Positions 1 to 5,879 of a stretch of DNA of 10,980 nt are shown here, piece after piece. The DNA lies in the NCBI GenBank assembly GCA_003650585.1, contig QMQS01000026.1, positions 1-10,980 on the forward strand. The letters run 5' to 3'. The stretch is from Candidatus Woesearchaeota archaeon (GTDB taxonomy: Archaea > Nanobdellota > Nanobdellia > Woesearchaeales > B29-G15). The notes below the pieces were generated by a model. That model worked only from the letters and a program-made list of their open reading frames with translations, was not told the origin of the DNA and made no database searches. The translations under genes were made by a program, and so were the position numbers. The stretch's first letter is position 1, and every line of letters begins with the position of its first letter.

Positions 1-590
1 CACCAGAGCAACCTCCAACAAGCCCAACATCTTCTCCTATAGAAACTTTTGTAAATAGTTTCGATTTCCCAAAAATGCAAGGGGTAAACATCTTGATTGA
101 TATCCCCGAAGAAAACATAAAAGTGTTCCAAATTAGTTATGGGGAACCACAGGATTGTCCCTCTGGTTGTTTTTTTAGTAGAGCCACAGGTATAAAAAAT
201 AACAACAAAATCGCATGGATTTCTATTAACAACTATGATGATTTTGATGTAAGCAACCTGCAAATGTATGATTTCGATTCAAGCGATAGCTACCTCTTTA
301 CTGATGAATTTTTTAACAAACTAAAATCCAGAGATAGTTGGGTTTACCAATACGCATTTTTACCTCTATTGGCAAAAGACCCTGATACTCCGAACGAAAC
401 TCTCCTAAAAATTGCAGAAGCTCTTTCCTCAGATATTCAACCTTTACTTGCCAACTCTTTATTAGAGAACCCAAGTGTCCAACAAAACAAAGAAATTTTA
501 ACAATAATTGCTAATTTGCCTGTATTCTCTGGGGATGCATATGAAGAAGTGAGGTCTAAAGCTCAAGATTTACTCAATAATTTAGAGTAG
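1..590 (+). CDS. Hypothetical protein, 5'-truncated by window edge; Pro/Thr/Ser linker and LRV-like C-terminus
   Basis: I do not recognise this protein. The reading frame is open from base 3 to the TAG at 588-590, so the gene starts outside the window. The first internal ATG (base 75) is only a possible start, because the codons before it encode a natural-looking Pro/Thr/Ser-rich linker (PEQPPTSPTSSP) like those that follow lipoprotein or signal anchors. The visible part is about 196 residues. A middle acidic and aromatic section (two Cys in QDCPSGCFF, then many Asp/Asn/Tyr) is followed by an all-helical C-terminal 80 residues. These include LAKDPDTPNETLLKIAEAL and LANSLLENPSVQ, whose spacing resembles leucine-rich repeat variant (LRV) units, a helical-repeat family. 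A secreted or surface protein with a helical repeat tail is inference. Coding is certain because the frame is long and clean; function is unknown. Confidence 0.75.
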   Translation, partial: PEQPPTSPTSSPIETFVNSFDFPKMQGVNILIDIPEENIKVFQISYGEPQDCPSGCFFSRATGIKNNNKIAWISINNYDDFDVSNLQMYDFDSSDSYLFTDEFFNKLKSRDSWVYQYAFLPLLAKDPDTPNETLLKIAEALSSDIQPLLANSLLENPSVQQNKEILTIIANLPVFSGDAYEEVRSKAQDLLNNLE

Positions 591-613
591 ATTCAGCGTG
601 CTTTAGGCAGGGC

Positions 614-883
614 TTAAAACTCGATAGAACGCACTTCAATCAGATTTTTATCACTAAATATGGGTCTCTTTGATATAGGGTCAATTTCAATTCTCCACAA
701 ATCAGGGATACTACCAAGAACCATCTGAAGCAGATACTCATTCCCCTCTTTGTCTTTCAATGTCCACTCCTTCACCTCTTCACAGGGTTCTATGCCCCTA
801 TCTATATCCACAACCTCATACTCAGCCCCATTAATCTTAAGTTTAGACCCTACACTCAACCCTTTGAGTTTTTCTATCTCCAT
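614..883 (-). CDS. Small hypothetical protein, 89 aa
   Basis: The gene encodes a compact soluble protein of 89 residues with no signal peptide or membrane segment. An N-terminal GSKLKINGAEYEVVDIDRG stretch, followed by WTLKDKEGNEYLLQM, looks like a small beta-barrel or SH3-like fold of alternating strands. It loosely recalls DUF4178-type proteins, but I cannot confirm that. The ATG at 883 lies about 27 nt below an A/T-rich TATA-like element centred near 912, which fits a leaderless transcript like those of its neighbours. It is convergent with the upstream partial gene, whose stop is 23 bases away. No operon partner is evident: the next gene on this strand ends at 956, upstream, and is separated by this gene's own promoter-like stretch. 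Coding is likely; function is unknown. Confidence 0.65.
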   Translation of the reverse strand: MEIEKLKGLSVGSKLKINGAEYEVVDIDRGIEPCEEVKEWTLKDKEGNEYLLQMVLGSIPDLWRIEIDPISKRPIFSDKNLIEVRSIEF

Positions 884-908
884 TGGATTAAAATAAGGAT
901 TTCCTGCT

Positions 909-916
909 TATTAATA
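909..916 (-). promoter_or_regulatory. Weak TATA-like box for the 89-aa gene
   Basis: On the minus strand this reads TATTAATA. Its centre lies about 29 nt upstream of the ATG at 883, close to the spacing seen for the other leaderless genes here. The match is weaker than for the other promoters, so this is tentative. Confidence 0.35.
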
Positions 917-955
917 TTTCTTAGCCTGGATCCCCAACTCCTCCTAAACATAATA

Positions 956-1435
956 TCAATCAAACCTGTGGTCTGCATGGTGCTCAGTGATGTTCTTTAG
1001 CCTGTTCCCAATCCAACCCTTCCTTGTGTTCTCCCGTAAGTCAAACCTCTCAATATATGGTTTAATGTCTAAGAGAGGGGTGCCATCCACTATGTCTACC
1101 TCACTGACGTAGAGAATGTTACCTTTAACACTATCCAATCTAACAACAGAAACACCAATCGGATTTGGCCTCTTTGGAGCCCTTGTTGCAAACACACCGT
1201 GCTCTTTATTCTCTAGAAATGGTTTTGTAAGCAATGAATACCCCTTAGATAGGTGAAAGTGGTATACAAGGATGATATGAGAAAAACCCTCAATGTCTTT
1301 CAGCCCTGCTTTGTATTCTGGTTTTACTTCCACCCACCCTCTCGAGTCCTTTGACAACGCTCCTTGTATCGGCACCCCTACCCTCTGCTTATAATTGGAA
1401 TGGATTACCCCGATTGGCTTATAGCAAAACCCCAT
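956..1435 (-). CDS. trmO: TrmO-family tRNA (N6-threonylcarbamoyladenosine-37) methyltransferase
   Basis: TrmO (also YaeB/TsaA/VirR family, SAM-dependent, beta-barrel fold) N6-methylates t6A at position 37 of ANN-decoding tRNAs. The protein is 159 aa from the ATG at 1435. It carries the family's hallmarks in order: the N-terminal PIGVIHSNY segment (residues 7-15), YKAGLKDIEGFSHIILVYHF (about 41-60), the signature TRAPKRPNPIG (84-94) and the DGTPLLDIKPY motif near the C-terminus. It is shorter than the E. coli enzyme, which has an extra C-terminal domain, and similar to minimal archaeal members. An in-frame extension to 1504 is possible but would add a cysteine-rich hydrophobic stretch foreign to the family. 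It would also place the TATA box inside the gene. A TATA box (1460-1467) about 28 nt above the ATG at 1435 supports the shorter, leaderless start. The family call is strong; the archaeal substrate is inferred. Confidence 0.88.
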   Translation of the reverse strand: MGFCYKPIGVIHSNYKQRVGVPIQGALSKDSRGWVEVKPEYKAGLKDIEGFSHIILVYHFHLSKGYSLLTKPFLENKEHGVFATRAPKRPNPIGVSVVRLDSVKGNILYVSEVDIVDGTPLLDIKPYIERFDLRENTRKGWIGNRLKNITEHHADHRFD

Positions 1436-1459
1436 CAATGGAAAAAAGCACAATGATAT

Positions 1460-1467
1460 AATATAAA
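1460..1467 (-). promoter_or_regulatory. TATA box of trmO
   Basis: On the minus strand this reads TTTATATT, with its centre about 28 nt upstream of the ATG at 1435. That predicts transcription starting at or 1-2 nt before the start codon, so the transcript should be leaderless. It lies 42 bases from the divergent TATA box of the neighbouring plus-strand gene. Confidence 0.65.
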
Positions 1468-1508
1468 GCTTTCTAAAACAATTGTTGGTGCACAAAAACC
1501 CCAAAACC

Positions 1509-1516
1509 TATATAAA
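1509..1516 (+). promoter_or_regulatory. TATA box of the 127-aa hypothetical gene
   Basis: The octamer TATATAAA is preceded by CCAAAACC, a possible TFB-recognition element. Its centre is about 27 nt upstream of the ATG at 1539, which supports that start and a leaderless transcript. Confidence 0.7.
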
Positions 1517-1538
1517 TGATTTTTCACACCCAACAAGC

Positions 1539-1922
1539 ATGGACCTGGGGTTAAAGCTGCTCATTCTAATGCAGCAGGATAGGGAGCCACCACAGGAGAC
1601 ACTCGTGTGGAGAGTGTCAGAGTTTCTAAAGGGGTTAAGCTATGGTGTCTTTGCTTTACCCACTAGCATTAGGTATTTCAAAGAGAATTACTATGACCCA
1701 AATAAGAGATTTAGGATAGCAGGTGGCATAACCTCAACCCTCTTCCTCCTTGCCTGTGGCTACAGGTTTGCACCTTTAATACCCAATGAGCTCGTGTTCA
1801 CTGCAATAGCCACAAATCTTCTCTCACTTGGCTATGAAAGAGAAGAGCTCAGATATAGGGCTACAGAAGAGAGGGATGAAATAAAAGAAGTCTTAAGAAA
1901 AGCAAGAGAGATGTATCCCTAA
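1539..1922 (+). CDS. Hypothetical protein, 127 aa, possibly membrane-associated
   Basis: I do not recognise this protein. From the ATG at 1539 it has 127 residues. The N-terminal half is amphipathic and aromatic (WRVSEFLKGLSYGVFALP). A central hydrophobic region around residues 65-100 (GGITSTLFLLACGY, then LVFTAIATNLLSLGY) could be one or two short membrane segments. The C-terminal 30 residues are highly charged and probably one helix (REELRYRATEERDEIKEVL). An earlier in-frame ATG at 1482 is rejected because the TATA box would then lie inside the gene. The stop codon overlaps that of lplB on the opposite strand: the four bases CTAA at 1919-1922 hold TAA on plus and TAG on minus. No functional link to TrmO can be claimed beyond divergent transcription. 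Confidence 0.7.
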   Translation: MDLGLKLLILMQQDREPPQETLVWRVSEFLKGLSYGVFALPTSIRYFKENYYDPNKRFRIAGGITSTLFLLACGYRFAPLIPNELVFTAIATNLLSLGYEREELRYRATEERDEIKEVLRKAREMYP

Positions 1923-2206
1923 GCTTGGGTTTCTTTATCAACCATCGCTAGGTTTAATGCCTCAACCAGGTCCTCCACAGAGAAACCCACAAGTTGAACG
2001 CCCTTTGTTCTTACAAAATATCTAAGCACTGGCTTAATCTCATTCACACGCTTACCTATGAGAAGTCTCTCAATCTCAAACAAGCTCTCTTCTGGGTGAA
2101 CAAAGAAGTCGCCTGTTATTCTTATCTGAGTAATCCTATCGCCTTGAAACTCCACACTTATCCTAAGCAGTTTACCGTGCTCCACCTTATAGTTGATTAG
2201 TTTCAT
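1919..2206 (-). CDS. lplB: Lipoate-protein ligase accessory domain LplB (separate C-terminal domain)
   Basis: LplB is the stand-alone form of the small C-terminal domain that bacterial LplA carries fused. In Thermoplasma acidophilum the ligase needs both LplA and LplB to make lipoyl-AMP from lipoate. The 95-residue protein shows the expected pattern: an N-terminal strand (INYKVEHGKLLRISVEF), the ITGDFFVHPEESLFEIERLL core (about residues 30-49), and a helical C-terminus containing VEDLVEALNLAM. I chose the ATG at 2206 because it overlaps the lplA stop in an ATGA arrangement, with a GGAG nine bases upstream. A start at 2221 is possible (100 aa) but has a poor ribosome site. It is the last gene of the operon and should act in the cytosol bound to LplA. 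Confidence 0.85.
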   Translation of the reverse strand: MKLINYKVEHGKLLRISVEFQGDRITQIRITGDFFVHPEESLFEIERLLIGKRVNEIKPVLRYFVRTKGVQLVGFSVEDLVEALNLAMVDKETQA

Positions 2207-2955
2207 CTCATAAAGCTCCATTCCTTTGTTGCGTACTTCTCTCTGGCAAGCCTTTTTGCCAATTCTGATTCAAATCTTGTGAGTTTGCCTCTCTCAAGGG
2301 ATATTCCCAACACAGCAGTAAAGCCCTTTTCCAGAGCTGCTATAACCTCATCCACAGCCACGCTTCTCCCTAATTCTTGTTCCAAGGATGTAACCCTCGC
2401 ACTTGCACGCTCAATCACCTTGTCCCTGAGTTTCTCATTCGGCACTTTCAACAGTGAGAACATCTTTGCAATGTCCACTTTAAGCAAGAGTGTACCGTGC
2501 TGCAACACCACTCCTTGCTTCCTTGTCTGGGCATTGCCAGATATCTTCCTGCCAGAAACAAGTATGTCGTTTATCGGTGCGAACTCTGCTTTTAGACCCA
2601 ATAACCTTAGGGCATACACTATTGGCAGACAGAGCTTTTTGTATGAATCTATTATGTTGCTGGGCACATCTGACTCAGTAAGCACAATAGAATATGTCAC
2701 CTCATTATCATGCAGCACAGCCCCACCACCAGTGTAGCGCCTAACCACATCCACACCTGCTTGCTTTGCTTTCTCCAGGTCAACCTCTTGCTGGGCTGAT
2801 TGAAAATAGCCAATTGTAACACAACTTGGTTTCCATGTGTAGAAGCGTATTGTGTTTGGCACCTTGTGCCTTGCTCTCGCTGTAAGTATTGCCTCATCTA
2901 TTGCCATCTGCATTGCACCGTTGAGTTCCATCATGGGTAGTAAACGCCATTTCAT
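2203..2955 (-). CDS. lplA: Lipoate/octanoate-protein ligase A, catalytic domain
   Basis: This enzyme activates lipoate or octanoate with ATP and transfers it to a lysine of a lipoyl-domain protein. The 250-residue protein matches the biotin/lipoate ligase fold. It has RRYTGGGAVLHD at 72-83 (the lipoate-binding glycine-rich motif), then NDILVSGRKISGNAQ at 129-143 with the essential lysine K137, then LQHGTLLLKVD. It lacks the roughly 90-residue C-terminal domain of E. coli LplA; that domain is the next gene. ATG overlaps the lipA stop as ATGA, and the stop overlaps the lplB start in the same way, so translation of lipA, lplA and lplB is probably coupled. The only lipoyl acceptor encoded here is the H-like protein three genes upstream, its likely substrate. 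With LipA present, octanoyl transfer followed by sulfur insertion is as plausible as lipoate salvage. Confidence 0.93.
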   Translation of the reverse strand: MKWRLLPMMELNGAMQMAIDEAILTARARHKVPNTIRFYTWKPSCVTIGYFQSAQQEVDLEKAKQAGVDVVRRYTGGGAVLHDNEVTYSIVLTESDVPSNIIDSYKKLCLPIVYALRLLGLKAEFAPINDILVSGRKISGNAQTRKQGVVLQHGTLLLKVDIAKMFSLLKVPNEKLRDKVIERASARVTSLEQELGRSVAVDEVIAALEKGFTAVLGISLERGKLTRFESELAKRLAREKYATKEWSFMR

Positions 2956-3800
2956 TTTTTTAGGGCCATCTTAGCATGGTACGAGCTCCTAACCATGGGT
3001 CCGGCAATAACGCTCTCAAAACCCATGCCCAGAGCAAGCTCTTTTAAAAGCTCAAACTCTTGAGGGGTGTAGTACTTTATCACAGGGGCATGGTTGGGCG
3101 AGGGTTGGAGATACTGTCCCAAGGTGAGGATATCAACCCCAACGCCTCTTAGGTGCTTCAATGTTACCAAGACTTCATCCCAAGTTTCACCCAACCCCAG
3201 CATCAATCCGCTTTTTGTTACTATGCCACTGTTCCACTCCTTTATTTGTTTTAGTATGCTTAGAGATAGCTCATAACTCGCCTTAGGTCTAAGCGTTTTG
3301 AAGAGCAGCTTTGTAACCTCAATGTTGTGATTTATCACATCTGGCTTCAAAGCAACCACCCTCCTCAAAGCCTCTGTGTTACCATTGAAATCAGAGATTA
3401 GCAACTCAACCCTGCATTCGGGGTTTCTCCTGCGTATTGCCTCAACTGTTGCGACGAAATGCCTTGCGCCACCATCCTCCAAATCGTCTCGAGACACACA
3501 GGTAATCACCACATACCCCAGCTTTAACCCCTCCACAACCTGAGCAATCCTCTCGCATTCGCCTGGGTCAACAGGGGCAGGTTTGCCATGAGCAACATTG
3601 CAATAGCGACAAGCTCTTGTGCATATATTCCCGAGTATCATAAAGGTTGCAGTGCCCTCAGAGAAACACTCATAGCGGTTGGGGCAATTGGCTTCTATAC
3701 AAACAGTGTTGACTCTGTGGCTCTGAAGCAATGCAAGAACTTGCCTGTATGCCAATCTGTCAAATTCCCTTATCCTTATCCACTCAGGCACCGAATTCAT
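2952..3800 (-). CDS. lipA: Lipoyl synthase LipA (radical SAM)
   Basis: LipA inserts two sulfur atoms at C6 and C8 of a protein-bound octanoyl chain, using SAM radicals and sacrificing its auxiliary [4Fe-4S] cluster. Both clusters can be read: auxiliary ligands C34, C39, C45 (CX4CX5C) and radical-SAM ligands C60, C64, C67 (CX3CX2C). A GTATFMILG segment lies between them, VITCVSRDDLEDGGA follows, and a C-terminal RSSY (271-274) supplies the serine ligand of the auxiliary cluster. At 282 aa the length is normal. I start it at the ATG at 3800: a strong GGAGG (3807-3811 on plus) lies six bases upstream, and the protein then begins MNSVPEWIRI as the family does. A start at 3827 would remove that SD and deepen the overlap with ahpD. 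The chosen start overlaps the end of the AhpD-like gene by 17 bases. Confidence 0.95.
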   Translation of the reverse strand: MNSVPEWIRIREFDRLAYRQVLALLQSHRVNTVCIEANCPNRYECFSEGTATFMILGNICTRACRYCNVAHGKPAPVDPGECERIAQVVEGLKLGYVVITCVSRDDLEDGGARHFVATVEAIRRRNPECRVELLISDFNGNTEALRRVVALKPDVINHNIEVTKLLFKTLRPKASYELSLSILKQIKEWNSGIVTKSGLMLGLGETWDEVLVTLKHLRGVGVDILTLGQYLQPSPNHAPVIKYYTPQEFELLKELALGMGFESVIAGPMVRSSYHAKMALKK

Positions 3801-4122
3801 CAAGCGCCTCCAGCACGCACTGGGCATACATTAGGGCTGGACCCCCACCCATAAGCACAGCCATCCAAGCAGACTCCAACACCTCACCCCGAGTTGCTCC
3901 TGCCTTGAGTGCTGCATCCACATGGAAAGCTATGCACCATTTGCACTGGCTTATGACTGCACATGCAACCGCTATTAATTCCTTTTGCTTTTCACTTAGC
4001 TCCCCACGCTTCTCAACACCCTTCATAAGGTCCATAAAACCCTCTGTTTGGGCAGGTGTCTCTTGTGAGAATTTCTTCAATGAATTGTGTATCTGTTTGA
4101 GTAACTCCTTGTACTCTCCCAT
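3784..4122 (-). CDS. AhpD-like / carboxymuconolactone decarboxylase-family thiol protein
   Basis: This 112-residue all-helical protein carries the AhpD catalytic motif EX11CX2CX3H exactly: E48, C60, C63 and H67, within an ISQCKWCIAFHVDAALKAGAT block. AhpD proteins are thiol peroxidases/disulfide reductases; M. tuberculosis AhpD is reduced by the lipoyl domain of a 2-oxoacid dehydrogenase E2 protein. Here the gene lies 6 bases after the H-like lipoyl carrier gene and runs into lipA. An SD (GGGGTGA) overlapping the carrier's stop sits five bases before the ATG. The neighbouring lipoyl protein is therefore the natural candidate electron donor or acceptor. No AhpC peroxiredoxin is encoded nearby, so the terminal substrate is open: a direct peroxidase, a disulfide reductase or an unknown thiol enzyme. 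The motif is certain; its partner is inferred. Confidence 0.88.
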   Translation of the reverse strand: MGEYKELLKQIHNSLKKFSQETPAQTEGFMDLMKGVEKRGELSEKQKELIAVACAVISQCKWCIAFHVDAALKAGATRGEVLESAWMAVLMGGGPALMYAQCVLEALDEFGA

Positions 4123-4128
4123 TGTGTA

Positions 4129-4521
4129 TCACCCCAATTTGCAACTAAGGTTTGCCAATGCTTGGTCTGCATCCATCAGTCCATTAAGCTCATCCTTATC
4201 GAGCAACTTAACCCTCATTATCCAGTGTTTGTAGGGGTCCTGGTTGAGCAGGGATGGCTCATCAAAGAGGGCATTGTTAACCTCAACAATCTCACCACTC
4301 ACAGGCGACTCGAGATGCCCCGACCACTTCACTGATTCCATACTAACATAGGTCTCTCCCTTTTTTATCTCTTTGCCCTGCTCAGGCAACTCAATGTAAA
4401 CAAACTCTTTGACTGAGTTAGCAAATGGCTTTGTTATACCAACCTCTACCACATCACCATTGACTTTTACCCATGAATGGTTATCATTGTATAGCAGCCC
4501 CTTAGGCAATTCTTCATCCAT
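4129..4521 (-). CDS. GcvH-like lipoyl carrier protein with unusual ESVKW lipoylation site
   Basis: This 130-residue protein has the H-protein layout: HSWVKVNGDVVEVGIT near residues 15-30, FVYIELPEQGKEIKKG at 40-55, then the lipoylation loop with ESVK (K65 is the predicted lipoyl lysine), SPVSGEIVEVN, and a C-terminal DELNGLMDADQAL helix. The usual ESVKAxSDxY of glycine cleavage H proteins is replaced by ESVKWSGHLES, with Trp66 next to the lysine and Gly68-His69 in place of Ser-Asp. A Cys lies near the C-terminus (C127). The ATG overlaps the stop of the membrane thiol transporter by 8 bases, with GGTGA six bases upstream. No glycine cleavage P or T genes are present, so I infer a dedicated redox or carrier role rather than glycine cleavage. 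A true GcvH with partners elsewhere in the genome remains possible. Confidence 0.88.
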   Translation of the reverse strand: MDEELPKGLLYNDNHSWVKVNGDVVEVGITKPFANSVKEFVYIELPEQGKEIKKGETYVSMESVKWSGHLESPVSGEIVEVNNALFDEPSLLNQDPYKHWIMRVKLLDKDELNGLMDADQALANLSCKLG

Positions 4522-5818
4522 TTTTCTTCACCTTCCTTGAAATTATCCTTTTGGCTAATATCAGCAATGCAGACACCAACACAGCAGAGCCAAGCAGTAT
4601 TATTGCCACGAACACATTGTTGAGTGCCTCTGGCTTTAACAATAGGAGGGCACCCAAACCAAGCATCATCAAACCTGAAACGAGTTTCAATGCCTCGCCC
4701 TGCTCCTTTGTGAGTTTCTTTGCGCCCAGTGTAAGAGTGAAGAGTAGTACAATTATAAACAAAGGAATGACATAAATCACATTGTATAGCACCAAGTAGA
4801 GGTAATAACCCAATTTAGATAGTTGATGTAGTGTAAGAATCCTCGTAAATACCATTGGAAACCCAGCAGTGCACAAGAGCTCGTACACATTGGCTGAGAC
4901 AGCAAGCACCACAGTTGCAACCAACATTGAAGCAAGAGAACTTGCCTTGAGCATCTCCCTCATTCTCTTAAACAACTTGGGCTTGGCACTCTCGGGTATT
5001 GTAAGGGAAATGCCCTTTTTGAAAAAGAAGAACTCCTTGATGTTTATGAGTGCAATAAACACAGCGATTGCCCCAGCCAACAGTGTTATTATCTTGAGAT
5101 TGCCGGCAAGAATGAATATGTTCAGCCATGCAGCCATGAAAACAAAGTAAATCAAGCCAGAGAAGAACACATAGGTGCCACCAATAATCAGCATCCTCCC
5201 CCTTGACCTTGCATGGATTAGCATGCTCAATAGGAACAACAAAACAAAGAATGCGCATGGATTAAAGCTGTCCAGTGCAGCGATTATTATTGTGAACGCA
5301 GGCAATGAAACCTTGGTGGTATCAAGAGTGCCAATAATTGGTAGAGTAACCACACCGCCATTGTTTGAACTCTGGTTTGTTTGGGGTGTCTCACCCTGTT
5401 GGATTCTTTCTAATGGGTCTTTGCAGCCCCCTTGGTGTATGCATTCCTCTATCTTACTCTCAATCTTCTTCCCTGTATTCATATAATCCCCATAGCCAAC
5501 TATAACACTATCACCGATAAAGGTTGTTGGCACGCCCTCAACCCTTTTACCATATGCATCTGCCAGGAGTTTAAACAACTCTTGGTTGGACTCATTGTGA
5601 TAGACCTCATGCTCGATAATCCTAAGCCCGGGGTATTTGTCGCTCTCTTCTAAGTGTTTGAGAAACTCCTTTTCCTTGGCACAGTGTGGGCATCCCTTTC
5701 CCCAGAATAACCTCAAAACCACCTCTGGCTGCTCTTGGTCAAGTGCAAAGGTGATAGGGGTTAGCACAGCGGCTAACAACAAAACCATAATACTTAGTGT
5801 TAAACCCTTTGATACCAT
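4514..5818 (-). CDS. Thioredoxin-CcdA/DsbD-like transmembrane thiol-electron transporter
   Basis: CcdA/DsbD proteins pass electrons from cytosolic thiols across the membrane to extracytoplasmic thioredoxin-like domains. This 434-residue protein begins with a signal segment (about residues 5-25). A thioredoxin/glutaredoxin-like domain follows (about 32-125) with CPHC at 43-46 and a cis-proline in VPTTF (P97), then a CX5C pair (C126, C132) and an Asn/Ser/Gly linker. The membrane part has about seven segments. NPCAFF with C188 lies in the first and C316 (ELLCTAGFP) in the fourth, the two cysteines expected for the CcdA pair. Basic loops (RSRGR, KPKLFKRMR, AKKLTK and the KRIISRKVKK tail) place the thioredoxin domain outside. 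I chose ATG 5818 because a GGTGA lies five bases upstream; GTG 5827 and ATG 5824 lack one. It is first in the operon, immediately before the lipoyl carrier gene. Confidence 0.88.
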   Translation of the reverse strand: MVSKGLTLSIMVLLLAAVLTPITFALDQEQPEVVLRLFWGKGCPHCAKEKEFLKHLEESDKYPGLRIIEHEVYHNESNQELFKLLADAYGKRVEGVPTTFIGDSVIVGYGDYMNTGKKIESKIEECIHQGGCKDPLERIQQGETPQTNQSSNNGGVVTLPIIGTLDTTKVSLPAFTIIIAALDSFNPCAFFVLLFLLSMLIHARSRGRMLIIGGTYVFFSGLIYFVFMAAWLNIFILAGNLKIITLLAGAIAVFIALINIKEFFFFKKGISLTIPESAKPKLFKRMREMLKASSLASMLVATVVLAVSANVYELLCTAGFPMVFTRILTLHQLSKLGYYLYLVLYNVIYVIPLFIIVLLFTLTLGAKKLTKEQGEALKLVSGLMMLGLGALLLLKPEALNNVFVAIILLGSAVLVSALLILAKRIISRKVKKNG

Positions 5819-5834
5819 TGACATCACCGAATGT

Positions 5835-5843
5835 TTTATAAAC
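5835..5843 (+). promoter_or_regulatory. TATA box of the membrane-anchored regulator; left arm of inverted repeat
   Basis: TTTATAAAC is centred about 41 nt upstream of the ATG at 5880, so transcription should begin near 5865 with a leader of about 15 nt. It forms an exact 9-bp inverted repeat with 5868-5876, separated by 24 bases. TTTATAAA is itself palindromic, so promoter direction must come from flanking TFB contacts. Confidence 0.55.
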
Positions 5844-5867
5844 GATAGGATAACAATAAGTGAAACA

Positions 5868-5876
5868 GTTTATAAA
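5868..5876 (-). promoter_or_regulatory. TATA box of the six-gene lipoyl/thiol operon; right arm of inverted repeat
   Basis: On the minus strand this reads TTTATAAAC. With a 27-nt spacing, transcription would start near 5845, giving a leader of about 27 nt that contains the GGTGA ribosome site at 5824-5828. The left arm (5835-5843) is too close to the start codon to serve this operon, so each arm most likely drives the gene on the far side of the other. Confidence 0.55.
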
Positions 5877-5879
5877 GGT

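Noticed and set aside
1436..1504. Longer TrmO with a cysteine-rich hydrophobic N-terminus, suggesting a secreted form
   Set aside because: The TATA box at 1460-1467 would be inside the gene, and TrmO proteins begin at the PIGVIHS segment.
2279..2737. Plus-strand open frame antisense to lplA
   Set aside because: Shadow of the lplA reading frame; composition and lack of motifs argue against coding.
3731..4234. Plus-strand open frame antisense to lipA, ahpD and the lipoyl carrier
   Set aside because: Serine/proline-rich shadow translation opposite three genes with clear catalytic motifs; no promoter or ribosome site.
1919..5818. Reading the operon as an ordinary glycine cleavage or sulfur-oxidising Hdr-like (LbpA) locus
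   Set aside because: No gcvP, gcvT, lpd or hdr subunit genes are present, and the lipoyl synthase is classical LipA. Parts elsewhere in the genome cannot be excluded.
5637..5879. N-terminal extension of the HTH regulator frame
   Set aside because: It is antisense to the signal peptide and thioredoxin region of the transporter gene, lies upstream of the promoter elements, and encodes no family-like sequence.
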